Assembly: GCA_965603205.1 (NCBI GenBank)
Contig: CBFDCC010000012.1
Location: 1-64,000, forward strand
Source: Temperatibacter sp965603205
GTDB lineage: Bacteria > Pseudomonadota > Alphaproteobacteria > Sphingomonadales > Kordiimonadaceae
Direction: 5' to 3'
Length of the DNA: 64,000 nt
The position numbers and the translations under genes were made by a program. This document shows, piece by piece, positions 44,629 to 53,370 of the stretch; the stretch's first letter is position 1; each line of letters starts with the position of its first letter. Under the pieces are notes generated by a model. It was not told where the DNA came from. It worked only from the letters and a program-made list of their open reading frames with translations, and made no database searches.

Positions 44629-45492
44629 ATGTCACAAACAGTTATTAGTACCGATCCTTCAAACACGATCGCCTTTCAGGGCGAGCTTGGGGCCTATTCT
44701 CATATGGCATGCAAGGCTAAATGCCCTGACATGCATGTTTTACCCTGCCCCAGTTTTGAAGAGGCCTTAGAATCGGTAACTGAGGGCAAGGCACGTTTGG
44801 CGATGATTCCTATTGAAAACTCTACGGCGGGTCGGGTGGCTGATATTCATATTTTATTGCCTGATTCGGGTCTAAAAATCATTGGTGAGCATTTTGAAGC
44901 GATTCGTCACTGTTTACTGGCAAGAAAAGATGCAAGCGATGATGCGTTAAAAGTTGTCACGAGCCATGTTCAAGCCTTGGGACAAACACGAAAAGCCACA
45001 CGCAAAATGGGTCTGACACAAATACCCTTTGCTGATACAGCTGGCGCTGCCAAACATATTGCCGAGGGCCATGAGAATAAATCCGTTGCGGCCATCGCCA
45101 GCCATTTAGCGGCGGAAGTTTACGGCCTGCGTATTGTCAAAGCCGACATTCAAGATATGGATAATAACACCACGCGTTTTGTGGTTCTGTCCAAGGAAGC
45201 GTTACACCCATCAGAGAATTTGGGTGCCTGTATGACCAGCTTTACCTTTGAAGTTAAAAACATTCCAGCCGCACTGTACAAAGCACTGGGCGGTTTCGCC
45301 ACGAACGGTGTTAACATGACAAAGCTAGAAAGTTATTATGAAAGCGATAGCTTTACCGCCACTGAATTTTACGCTGAAATCGTTGGCGCTGCAGGTGATG
45401 CGGCTGTTGATCGCGCCCTAGAGGAATTAACGCATTTTTCCAAACGCCTAACGATCCTTGGCACCTACCCACAAGCGCGCAAAAGAAAATAA
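44629..45492 (+). CDS. pheA: Prephenate dehydratase
   Basis: About 287 residues; catalytic domain (FQGELGAYSHMACKA, IPIENSTAGRVADIHILLPD, NNTTRFVVLS with the Thr-Arg-Phe motif) and C-terminal ACT domain for phenylalanine feedback (FEVKNIPAALYKALGGFATN, KLESYYESDSF). It converts prephenate to phenylpyruvate. ATG 44617 is in frame, but ATG 44629 has GGAG seven bases upstream and is preferred. Monofunctional: no chorismate mutase domain. Confidence 0.94.
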   Translation: MSQTVISTDPSNTIAFQGELGAYSHMACKAKCPDMHVLPCPSFEEALESVTEGKARLAMIPIENSTAGRVADIHILLPDSGLKIIGEHFEAIRHCLLARKDASDDALKVVTSHVQALGQTRKATRKMGLTQIPFADTAGAAKHIAEGHENKSVAAIASHLAAEVYGLRIVKADIQDMDNNTTRFVVLSKEALHPSENLGACMTSFTFEVKNIPAALYKALGGFATNGVNMTKLESYYESDSFTATEFYAEIVGAAGDAAVDRALEELTHFSKRLTILGTYPQARKRK

Positions 45493-45534
45493 TCTTATAT
45501 GTGAGCAACGCAAGGCAGTGAAGATAACTCTAGC

Positions 45535-46035
45535 CTAGCGCTCGTTTAATATAACCTGAAGATCAGCCAAGACTGTTTTAATGGTGTTATCGTCAAATTT
45601 TTTATAGATTTTAGCGATTTCACCCTTGCGGTTCACGATCAACGTCGTCGGTACTTTCTTAATGCCATATTGTTTGGCAACCGTGCTTTTTTTGTCTACA
45701 AGTAGATGCATCTTCGTATCAGGTAATAGCTTTTTCAACCAACGCACCTGACTAGCACTTTCATGGTAATTAACCGCAAATACTTCTAAATGATCTGTTG
45801 TTACATTTTTAAGCACCGCGTCAAATACAGGTAACGTTGACATACAAGGCTGGCAAACAGATCGCCAAAAAGTCACAATTGCGACTTTACCCTTCATGGG
45901 CTGGACAAAGACTTTATCGCCTTTTGTGGTTTTCCCTATATAATTTTCTGGTGGTAAATCGCCAACATTTAACTTGGCTGCATTAGCTTGACTAGCCAAT
46001 AAAAGCATCGAAACACATAAAAATAAATAACGCAT
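45535..46035 (-). CDS. TlpA-like periplasmic thioredoxin-fold protein
   Basis: 166 residues with a signal peptide (MRYLFLCVSMLLLASQANA) and an AhpC/TSA-Redoxin fold; active site CQPC in FWRSVCQPCMSTLPVF, and the cis-Pro loop KKVPTTLIVN. It is likely a periplasmic disulfide reductase or cytochrome c maturation helper. A strong ribosome site GAGGAGGG precedes the ATG. Confidence 0.9.
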   Translation of the reverse strand: MRYLFLCVSMLLLASQANAAKLNVGDLPPENYIGKTTKGDKVFVQPMKGKVAIVTFWRSVCQPCMSTLPVFDAVLKNVTTDHLEVFAVNYHESASQVRWLKKLLPDTKMHLLVDKKSTVAKQYGIKKVPTTLIVNRKGEIAKIYKKFDDNTIKTVLADLQVILNER

Positions 46036-46117
46036 TCATCCCTCCTCTAACTTGGACAAAGGAAATTATAATCGCGTTATTAAACGAAAGTCTATAATTT
46101 TTTAACTTTAGTTTAGA

Positions 46118-46513
46118 TCAAAAAGTTAACCAGTCACCACCGCTGCCATATTCAATCAGGCTTGCAAGGCCCGTGACCTTGACTTGGGGGCGGCTGATTA
46201 AATCAAGAATATCAAGGCCATGTTCAGCCATAGCGCTATCACAGACATAAAATTTAATGTCTAGTGCCGACAGAGCGTCGATTAAAATATCAAAATCCGC
46301 CACACCAACACCCTCTAGTTTCTTATCCATATCGTTTGCAGAAGTGCCACAGCTGGTTACCAACTCTTGCCAGCCATTCTTAGTGATCGCCTTCACGCCG
46401 CCTTTTGAGAAAAACATCACGACCTTCTTACCCATAGCTGACGCAGATGCCGCCATCATTAGCGCCATATGAATACGCTCAGCATCGCTTGATATAACTA
46501 TTATGCTCATCAT
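46118..46513 (-). CDS. DsrE-family protein
   Basis: 131 residues, one DsrE/DsrF-like sulfur-relay domain (IVISSDAERIHMALMMAASA, GKKVVMFFSKGG, FYVCDSAMAEHG). A Cys in FYVCDSAM lies at the place used as a sulfur carrier in some members. The start overlaps the stop of the ThiF-like gene by one base (TAATG). With a ThiF/MoeB-like partner it may handle protein-bound sulfur. Confidence 0.8.
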   Translation of the reverse strand: MMSIIVISSDAERIHMALMMAASASAMGKKVVMFFSKGGVKAITKNGWQELVTSCGTSANDMDKKLEGVGVADFDILIDALSALDIKFYVCDSAMAEHGLDILDLISRPQVKVTGLASLIEYGSGGDWLTF

Positions 46514-47313
46514 TAGCTTTGATCTCCGCTTAAATTCCCACCTAATTTTCCGCCCAATTTCCCACAGGCAGCACAGCTGGGGTCTCGCGGTAATTTCACC
46601 ACGCGCTGTTTTGCCGTTAGGGCGTCATAGAATAACATCTTACCAGCCAAGCTATCACCAACACCAATAATCTCTTTCAGAACCTCTAGCGCCTGCATTG
46701 ACCCCATCACGCCCGCCACAGCACCCAAAACACCATTATCGGCGCATGTGCCTTGGCCATCAGCAGTGGGTGCCTCTGGTACAAAACAGCGGTAGCAAGG
46801 TTGATCACCGTGGGTGTGCGGCTTAAAAGTAGCTAACTGGCCATCAAAGGGACCAAGGGCGGCTGACACTAATGTCTTTTCCAGCTTTACGCATGTATCC
46901 GACACCAATAGTCTCGTTTCAAAATTATCCGTTCCATCAGCGATAATGTCATAACCTTCAATGATGGAATCTATATTTGCCACTGTTAAACGCTCAGGAT
47001 ATGTCACCACTGTTACTTCTGGGTTTAGGGCGCGCATGGCGGCCTTTGCACTATTGACCTTTAAGCCGTCGATTGCCTGAGTTTGATGAATAATCTGCCG
47101 TTGTAGATTAGACAGGTCCACCACATCGTCATCAACAATACCAATAGCGCCAATACCCGCGGCCGCAAGATACAGACATACGGGCGAGCCAAGACCACCA
47201 GCACCAACGACCAGCACCTTTGCTTTCATCAATGCCTTTTGGCCTTCACCACCCACTTCCCGTAGGATGATATGGCGGCTATAACGCTCTAATTGATCGT
47301 CTGTAAAATCCAT
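46513..47313 (-). CDS. HesA/MoeB/ThiF-family adenylyltransferase
   Basis: 266 residues, E1-like enzyme. Start segment RYSRHIILREVGGEGQKAL, ATP loop VVGAGGLGSPVCLYLA, DxxD region DGTDNFETR, and zinc cysteines in CYRCF and CAACG. It adenylates the C-terminal glycine of a ubiquitin-like sulfur carrier (MoaD or ThiS). Length is like E. coli MoeB; no rhodanese domain. Coupled with the DsrE gene. Confidence 0.9.
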   Translation of the reverse strand: MDFTDDQLERYSRHIILREVGGEGQKALMKAKVLVVGAGGLGSPVCLYLAAAGIGAIGIVDDDVVDLSNLQRQIIHQTQAIDGLKVNSAKAAMRALNPEVTVVTYPERLTVANIDSIIEGYDIIADGTDNFETRLLVSDTCVKLEKTLVSAALGPFDGQLATFKPHTHGDQPCYRCFVPEAPTADGQGTCADNGVLGAVAGVMGSMQALEVLKEIIGVGDSLAGKMLFYDALTAKQRVVKLPRDPSCAACGKLGGKLGGNLSGDQS

Positions 47314-47397
47314 TATATTTTAGTTCCTCGCATTAGCTCGGCCTCCCACTTGGTCCGTACGGCAACTAGGGTTGCCTAATATTTGTTGCCGCTCCCA

Positions 47398-47507
47398 CGT
47401 CACTCCAGACTTGATCTGGAGTCCATTTTTAATCAAAGATCAAGGTCCATAATACTTAAGGACTATAATATTGCTACTGTGGATTCTGGATCAAGTCCGG
47501 AATGACG
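47398..47507. repeat. Inverted pair of a REP-like element
   Basis: Arms 47398-47425 and 47480-47507 are 28 bases each and match in inverted orientation with five mismatches (type CGTCATTCCGGACTTGATC). This sequence is of a kind widely dispersed in alphaproteobacterial genomes. It lies downstream of the regulator gene; could act as a transcript-end structure. Confidence 0.7.
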
Positions 47508-47519
47508 AAATAGTATAAC

Positions 47520-48974
47520 TTAATCTAATGAGAATCTATAAGCCGATACACCCCTTGAGCGCTCATCAAGCACCATTTTGCGTGATAGCGGCGGATGGGC
47601 GCGCTGGGCACAATTAGGCCGCTCGCATAATTTACAGTTAGGCCCAACAGGTGTGGCGTCAATATCCGTTAAATCATGCCCCTTGGCGTAAACCATTTTG
47701 CGCGCATGTTTGATATCACAGGCCAGCGCCACTGCAAGCCTTTGGCGTGGTTCACCAAAAGGCGTAACCCCGCGCTCCACCGATCTAGCCACTGAAAAAT
47801 AAGTAGTACCATCTGGCATTTGAATGATTTGGGTGCCAATACGCCCCGGCTGCGACAAGCAATCATGCACATTCCACAGCGGACAAGTGCCGCCAAAACG
47901 TGAAAAATGGTACGTACCAGCCGAAAAACGTTTCGACACATTACCAGCCGCGTCAAGCCGTATAAAAAAGAAAGGCACGCCCTTTTTACCCGGGCGCTGC
48001 AACGTGGTGAGGCGGTGACATGTCTGCTCAAAACTTGTGTTATAGCGCTGTGCCAGATGCTCAACATCATATTTTAGCACCTCAGCCGCATTACGGAACT
48101 TTGTGTAAGGCATAATCAACGCACCGGCAAAATAGTTAGCCAGCGAAATACGCGCAAGGCGCGGCGCTTCTTCCCCTTCAAAATTCTCAGACTCTAACGC
48201 GCGGTCAATCATGGGTCCATATTCCAGCAGCCCTATTAAATAGGCCGCCTGAAAAGTCTTGGCTGACGAGCGTAATAATTCAGACAACATCAACTGACGT
48301 CGGTGACGGTCAAAATGGCGCAAAGAATCAGGCAATATCTCTGACGGCATCACTCTGACTGTAATGCCGTGTTGCTCCTGTAAATATTTCGACAGCGCCG
48401 TTAAACTATTGCCGCTATCAAGGCCGATACTCTCAAACAGCAGTTCCGCTGCTTCATCAAGTTCTGGAAAGTAATTTTGATTAGCTTGCAGAAAATTGCG
48501 TACTTGGTCATTAGGAAAACTAGCCCCCGAAGAACCTCCTGCCTCACTAACCACTTGCTCAGATAGCGCAGTGGAGCGTTCTACCGACTCGCGCCATGAC
48601 TTGTATAATCTTGTCATCGCTTCTGTCATCGCGGGCGAGGCCCCCGCTACTTCTTGCAATTCTGCCTTGGTGATATCTAATCCTTTAAACAGAGGGTCAC
48701 TAAGAATTTCGCGCATATCGGCAAAGGCCCGCGCCTCGCGGTTACCCGCAAGCTCGCTAATATTAACATCATAAACCTCAGCCAGTCGTAGCAACAATTG
48801 CGCCGATATAGGGCGCTGATCGCGCTCTACCAAATTTAAGTAACTCACTGAAAAGTCAAGCTCACTCGCCATCCGCGTTTGACTAAGACCAAGCGACCGC
48901 CGCAGCCTGCGTACCTTTGGTCCTGCAAAAATTTTGGCTCTAGATTCCATCACATTATTCCCTGCACTCATCAC
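47520..48974 (-). CDS. XRE-family acyl-CoA-responsive regulator, RamB/ScfR type
   Basis: 484 residues. N-terminal Cro/CI helix-turn-helix at about 18-75 (LRRSLGLSQTRMASELDFSV, SYLNLVERDQRPIS), a middle IrrE/ImmA-like domain (about 165-290; QEQHGITVRVMPSEILPDSL) without the HExxH zinc motif, and the C-terminal DUF2083 short-chain fatty acyl domain with CKLCERPNCAQRAHPP. Regulators of this kind (RamB in Corynebacterium) control acetate and propionate genes. It is divergent from aceB-aceA, so regulation of the glyoxylate shunt is a strong inference. GTG 48974, ATG 48971 and ATG 48950 are possible starts. Confidence 0.88.
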   Translation of the reverse strand: MMSAGNNVMESRAKIFAGPKVRRLRRSLGLSQTRMASELDFSVSYLNLVERDQRPISAQLLLRLAEVYDVNISELAGNREARAFADMREILSDPLFKGLDITKAELQEVAGASPAMTEAMTRLYKSWRESVERSTALSEQVVSEAGGSSGASFPNDQVRNFLQANQNYFPELDEAAELLFESIGLDSGNSLTALSKYLQEQHGITVRVMPSEILPDSLRHFDRHRRQLMLSELLRSSAKTFQAAYLIGLLEYGPMIDRALESENFEGEEAPRLARISLANYFAGALIMPYTKFRNAAEVLKYDVEHLAQRYNTSFEQTCHRLTTLQRPGKKGVPFFFIRLDAAGNVSKRFSAGTYHFSRFGGTCPLWNVHDCLSQPGRIGTQIIQMPDGTTYFSVARSVERGVTPFGEPRQRLAVALACDIKHARKMVYAKGHDLTDIDATPVGPNCKLCERPNCAQRAHPPLSRKMVLDERSRGVSAYRFSLD

Positions 48975-49008
48975 GGATTACACTCACGATGCTGTAACTA
49001 TAACATCT

Positions 49009-49024
49009 TTGTATTTTTTTACAA
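49009..49024. promoter_or_regulatory. Candidate operator between regulator and aceB
   Basis: TTGTA (49009-49013) and TACAA (49020-49024) form an inverted repeat with six-base spacer in the 195-base divergent region; a further TTTACA-rich stretch follows. Site assignment is inference from position. Confidence 0.3.
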
Positions 49025-49169
49025 TCTTTACAGTTTTACAAAATATTATAGCACAAAGACATACAGATAAACCCTTTTATTTCAATAATTTATGGACAAT
49101 TTATTTTTTTGTGTAAATATTGTCATCATAAATATCGTAGCTAAAACTATAGCCACATTGGAACGCGTA

Positions 49170-50780
49170 ATGAACGAGATGACACATACAAACGAAATGG
49201 ATAAAGGCCTAACAATATCAGGCGCGATGCTTGGTCGTTACAGCGATATCCTAACCGATGATGCGCTCGCCTTCCTTACTGAGCTTGAGACACGCTTTGG
49301 TGACCGACGCCGTGCATTATTAACAGCCCGCACTGAGCGCCAACAGCGCATGCACCAAGGTGAGCTTCCTGATTTTTTGACAGAGACGAAATCAATCCGA
49401 GAAGGCCATTGGACAATTCTTAACACCCCGAGTGATCTGCAAGATCGCCGTGTTGAAATTACCGGCCCTGTTGACCGCAAGATGATGATCAATGCTTTTA
49501 ATAGTGGCGCAAAAGTTTTCATGGCCGATTATGAAGATGCTAGTTCCCCTACGTGGAATAATATGATGGATGGTCAGGTGAATATGTATGATTACGCTCG
49601 TGATCAGCTTAGCTACATTGATCCAAACTCTGGCAAGTCATATCAAATGGGCCAAGCCACTGCGACGTTAAAAGTACGCCCACGTGGTTGGCATATGGTT
49701 GAGGCACATGCCTGTCTCAACGGCAAGCCTATGTCGGCTGGTTTATTTGATTTTGGTCTTTTCTTTTTCCACAACGTTAAGGCACTTATTGCCAAAGGCA
49801 CTGGCCCTTATTTCTATCTACCAAAGCTGGAAAGCCATATTGAAGCTAAATTGTGGGATGACGTTTTCACCTACGCTGAGCAAGCGCTTGGCGTAACGCA
49901 TGGCACTATCAAATCTACAGTGCTGATTGAAACTTTACCTGCTGCTTTTGAAATGGATGAAATCTTATACGCGCTCAAGGATCACATCGTTGGTCTAAAC
50001 TGCGGTCGCTGGGATTATATTTTCAGCTATATTAAATGCCTTGGTAAAAATGCAAATTACCTTCTGCCTGATCGCGGTAAAATCGTGATGGGCGAGGCGT
50101 TCCTTAATGCCTATTCATTATTACTTATTAAAACATGTCATAAGCGCCGCGCTCATGCCATGGGCGGTATGGCGGCTCAAATCCCAGTTAAGGGTGATGA
50201 TGCAGCTAACGATATCGCCTACGCCAAGGTTCTAGCCGATAAAGAGCGTGAAGCTGGCAACGGTCATGACGGCACATGGGTTGCGCACCCTGCAATGGTT
50301 GCGACAGCGCTAGAAGCTTTTGATAAGCTAATGCCCGCACCAAACCAAATTGATAACGCCCGTGAAGACGTTACCATATCTCAAGCTGATTTACTGGAGC
50401 CCCACAAGGGCAAAGCATCAGAATCTGGCCTGCGCGAGAATATCCGTATTGGCGTTCGCTATATCGAGGCTTGGTTAAACGGGCGCGGCGCGGTGCCACT
50501 TTATAATTTGATGGAAGACGCAGCCACAGCCGAGATTGGTCGCACACAAATTTGGCAACAGATAAAGATGGCCGCAAAGCTGGCAGACGGGCGCACCGTC
50601 ACAGAAGGTCTAGTCCGCGCTGTATTTGACGATGAAATGTCACGGGTACGCGCAGATATCGGCGCTGAACTTTATGACAGCGGCCGCCATCTTGAGGCTG
50701 GCAATATCTTTATGGATTTAGCATTTGCCGACGATCTAACAGCATTTTTAACCACACCAGCTTACGAGCTAATTAAATAA
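49170..50780 (+). CDS. aceB: Malate synthase A
   Basis: About 536 residues, as in E. coli malate synthase A (533). Condenses glyoxylate with acetyl-CoA to malate. Active-site segments: ADYEDASSPTWNNMMDGQVN, ATLKVRPRGWHM, LIETLPAAFEMDEILYAL and HIVGLNCGRWDYIFSYIK. The open frame reaches back to 49092, but that extension is hydrophobic and unlike the family; ATG 49170 fits the family start, with only a weak GGAA upstream. Followed by aceA on the same strand. Confidence 0.95.
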   Translation: MNEMTHTNEMDKGLTISGAMLGRYSDILTDDALAFLTELETRFGDRRRALLTARTERQQRMHQGELPDFLTETKSIREGHWTILNTPSDLQDRRVEITGPVDRKMMINAFNSGAKVFMADYEDASSPTWNNMMDGQVNMYDYARDQLSYIDPNSGKSYQMGQATATLKVRPRGWHMVEAHACLNGKPMSAGLFDFGLFFFHNVKALIAKGTGPYFYLPKLESHIEAKLWDDVFTYAEQALGVTHGTIKSTVLIETLPAAFEMDEILYALKDHIVGLNCGRWDYIFSYIKCLGKNANYLLPDRGKIVMGEAFLNAYSLLLIKTCHKRRAHAMGGMAAQIPVKGDDAANDIAYAKVLADKEREAGNGHDGTWVAHPAMVATALEAFDKLMPAPNQIDNAREDVTISQADLLEPHKGKASESGLRENIRIGVRYIEAWLNGRGAVPLYNLMEDAATAEIGRTQIWQQIKMAAKLADGRTVTEGLVRAVFDDEMSRVRADIGAELYDSGRHLEAGNIFMDLAFADDLTAFLTTPAYELIK

Positions 50781-50838
50781 TTTAACCCTATTCACATTTC
50801 TGCGTAACCCCAAAAATTTGGGAAAAGGAGCACGACCC

Positions 50839-52434
50839 ATGACTATGAACTATAACGATGACATTCAAAATGTTCAGGACCTTATCAGCGGTTACAATGG
50901 CACATGGGACGGCATCGATGCCGAATCAGTGGCTAGAATGCGTGCACAAAATCGCTTCCACTCAGGCCTTGATATCGCGCGCTACACTGCTAAAATTATG
51001 CGGCAAGACATGGATGCCTATGATACTGATCCTGCCAACTACACCCAATCACTGGGGTGTTGGCACGGTTTTATTGGCCAACAGAAGATGATTTCTATCA
51101 AGAAGCATTTCGGCAGCACAAAAGGCCGCTATCTTTACCTTTCGGGTTGGATGGTTGCTGCGCTGCGCTCTGAATTTGGTCCATTACCTGATCAGTCCAT
51201 GCATGAGAAAACCTCTGTTCCTGCCTTGATCGAAGAGCTTTATACATTCCTCAAGCAGGCTGATTCCCGCGAACTGGGTATGTTGTTTCGTGATCTGGAC
51301 GCTGCCCCTGATGCAGGTCAGAAACAGGAAATCATGAACAAGATCGAGAATTTCCAGACCCATGTTGTGCCGATTATCGCAGACATAGACGCTGGTTTCG
51401 GTAACGCGGAAGCGACCTATTTACTTGCAAAGAAAATGATCGAAGCTGGCGCTTGCGCGCTTCAGATCGAGAACCAAGTGTCTGACGAAAAGCAGTGTGG
51501 CCATCAGGACGGTAAAGTAACTGTTCCTCATGAGGACTTCCTAGCAAAGGTTCGCGCCTGCCGCTATGCATTCCTTGAATTAGGCATTGAAGACGGCATT
51601 ATCGTTACGCGTACTGACAGCCTTGGCGCTGGTCTGACCAAGCAGATTGCCTTTTCTAAAGAGCCTGGCGATATTGCCGATCAGTATAATTCATTCCTCG
51701 ACTGCGAAGAAGTAGCCGCCGCTGATTTGGCGTCAAACGATGTAGTTATCAAGCGTGATGGCAAACTACTGCGCCCTAAGCGTTTACCGTCTAACTTGTT
51801 CCAGTTTAAGGCTGGAACTGGTGAAGATCGTTGCGTGCTTGATTGCATCAACTCATTGCAAAATGGTGCTGACTTGTTGTGGATCGAAACAGAGAAGCCA
51901 CATGTTGAGCAGATCGCAGGCATGGTTGACAGAATTCGTGAAGTTATTCCAAATGCGAAGCTGGTTTATAACAACTCACCATCCTTCAACTGGACACTGA
52001 ACTTCCGCCAACAGATATTCGACACATGGCAAGCTGAAGGCAAAGATGTATCATCCTACGACCGTGCTAAACTGATGAGCATTGACTATGATGAGACTGA
52101 GCTTGCTACAGTGGCTGATGAGAAAATCCGCACCTTCCAGCGTGATAGTGCTAAACGCGCAGGTATCTTCCACCACCTGATCACGCTGCCGACCTACCAT
52201 ACAGCGGCACTGTCTACAGACAATTTGGCAAAGCGTTACTTCGGCGACGAAGCGATGCTTGGTTATGTTAAGCAGGTTCAACGTGAGGAAATTCGCCAAG
52301 GTATCGCTTGTGTGAAACACCAAAATATGGCTGGCTCAGATATAGGTGACGACCATAAAGAGTATTTCGCAGGTGACGCTGCGCTAAAGGCTTCTGGCGA
52401 CGACAACACAATGAATCAGTTCGCCGCTGAATAA
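50839..52434 (+). CDS. aceA: Isocitrate lyase, long (531-residue) form
   Basis: 531 residues, the length of the Pseudomonas-type enzyme rather than the 430-residue E. coli form. Cleaves isocitrate to succinate and glyoxylate. Active-site segment ENQVSDEKQCGHQDGKVT holds the catalytic Cys (KQCGH in place of KKCGH of the short form). ATG 50839 has AAGGAG eight bases upstream. Together with aceB it permits growth on C2 units and fatty acids such as those from the terpene cluster. A strong terminator follows. Confidence 0.95.
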   Translation: MTMNYNDDIQNVQDLISGYNGTWDGIDAESVARMRAQNRFHSGLDIARYTAKIMRQDMDAYDTDPANYTQSLGCWHGFIGQQKMISIKKHFGSTKGRYLYLSGWMVAALRSEFGPLPDQSMHEKTSVPALIEELYTFLKQADSRELGMLFRDLDAAPDAGQKQEIMNKIENFQTHVVPIIADIDAGFGNAEATYLLAKKMIEAGACALQIENQVSDEKQCGHQDGKVTVPHEDFLAKVRACRYAFLELGIEDGIIVTRTDSLGAGLTKQIAFSKEPGDIADQYNSFLDCEEVAAADLASNDVVIKRDGKLLRPKRLPSNLFQFKAGTGEDRCVLDCINSLQNGADLLWIETEKPHVEQIAGMVDRIREVIPNAKLVYNNSPSFNWTLNFRQQIFDTWQAEGKDVSSYDRAKLMSIDYDETELATVADEKIRTFQRDSAKRAGIFHHLITLPTYHTAALSTDNLAKRYFGDEAMLGYVKQVQREEIRQGIACVKHQNMAGSDIGDDHKEYFAGDAALKASGDDNTMNQFAAE

Positions 52435-52484
52435 ATATTTAGACTTTACCTAAACCGAGCATCGTTCGGTTGACACAGCAACTA

Positions 52485-52511
52485 GGGCATCCAATTGGAT
52501 GCCCTTTTTTT
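52485..52511 (+). terminator. Terminator of aceBA
   Basis: Self-complementary GGGCATCCAATTGGATGCCC (52485-52504) followed by seven T. Confidence 0.9.
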
Positions 52512-52562
52512 ATGAATTTCCTTGATATTTACAGAAACAAGTGATTCAACATTAATCAAACC

Positions 52563-52591
52563 TTGCCTTAACTCTACAAATGTTCTATGTT
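52563..52591 (+). promoter_or_regulatory. Candidate sigma-70 promoter of the DUF5131-TcmP operon
   Basis: TTGCCT (52563-52568), 17-base spacer, TATGTT (52586-52591); four of six consensus bases in each hexamer. The LexA-type box covers the end of the spacer and the -10. Confidence 0.45.
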
Positions 52592-52596
52592 TGTTC
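52582..52596 (+). promoter_or_regulatory. LexA (SOS) box, GTTC-N7-GTTC
   Basis: Exact direct repeat GTTC (52582-52585) - seven bases - GTTC (52593-52596), the LexA-binding motif established for Alphaproteobacteria. It ends 16 bases before ATG 52613 and overlaps the predicted -10, a position where LexA would block transcription. It is the only such motif I noticed in non-coding parts of the window. Confidence 0.75.
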
Positions 52597-52612
52597 TACA
52601 TTAGGAAATGAT

Positions 52613-53350
52613 ATGTCGGAAAACTCTGCAATTGAATGGACCAATTCAACTTGGAACCCTGTAACAGGGTGTGACAAGATAAGTCCTGGCTGTGATAATT
52701 GCTATGCAGAACGGTTTTCCGAACGTTTTCGTGGCACAAAAAATCACCCATTTGAGAATGGATTTGACCTACAACTTAGACCAGAAAGAATAGATCAACC
52801 AAGCCTCTGGAAAAAGCCTAGAATGATATTCGTAAATTCCATGAGTGATTTATTCCATAAAAGTGTTCCTACAGCATTTATACATAAAGTTTTTGACTCA
52901 ATGGAAAAAGCAAACTGGCATACATTCCAAGTCTTAACAAAACGCAGTTCTTTAATGAAAAAGTTCATTAATTCTCGTTATATTGATAGACCAGCACCTG
53001 ATCATATTTGGCTAGGCGTGTCTTTAGAAGATGGAAAACGAAAATCTAGAATAAAGCATCTTCAAGGTGCCAATGCATCTGTTAGGTTTTTATCAGTAGA
53101 GCCTTTACTCGGAAAAATTGGCAAAATAGACTTGTCCGATATACACTGGGTTATAGTAGGAGGGGAAAGTGGGCCAGGCTACAGACCTATGAATATTAAC
53201 TGGGCGCGTGAAGTAAGAGATGAGTGCGTGAATGCCAAGGTAGCTTTCTTCTTTAAACAATGGGGTGGTTATAGACCAAAATCAAACGGTCGAGAGTTAG
53301 ATGGGGAAACTTGGAATGAATTTCCTCATCTGGAGACTAAACAAGCTTAA
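52613..53350 (+). CDS. DUF5131 (phage Gp37/Gp68) three-Cys-motif protein
   Basis: 245 residues from ATG 52613 (AGGA seven bases upstream). Begins SAIEWTNSTWNPVTGCDKIS, the family signature, with three cysteines in C-x6-C-x2-C (GCDKISPGCDNCYAERF), then PRMIFVNSMSDLFHKSVP, HTFQVLTKRS, IWLGVSLEDG, RFLSVEPLLG, WVIVGGESGPGYRPM and FFFKQWGG. The cysteines resemble a radical-SAM-like iron-sulfur motif; enzyme activity is not established to my knowledge. Members occur in phages and bacteria, often next to a TcmP protein as here (20-base gap). AT-rich compared with its neighbours, and placed under a LexA-type box: a DNA-damage-linked role in nucleic acid repair, modification or defence is inference. 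Confidence 0.88.
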   Translation: MSENSAIEWTNSTWNPVTGCDKISPGCDNCYAERFSERFRGTKNHPFENGFDLQLRPERIDQPSLWKKPRMIFVNSMSDLFHKSVPTAFIHKVFDSMEKANWHTFQVLTKRSSLMKKFINSRYIDRPAPDHIWLGVSLEDGKRKSRIKHLQGANASVRFLSVEPLLGKIGKIDLSDIHWVIVGGESGPGYRPMNINWAREVRDECVNAKVAFFFKQWGGYRPKSNGRELDGETWNEFPHLETKQA

Positions 53351-53370
53351 TATTTTATTTTGAGGGTTAA

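Noticed and set aside
44375..44629. 84-codon plus-strand frame between cytochrome c and pheA
   Set aside because: No ribosome site, no family resemblance, and it overlaps both the upstream region of cytochrome c and the pheA start.
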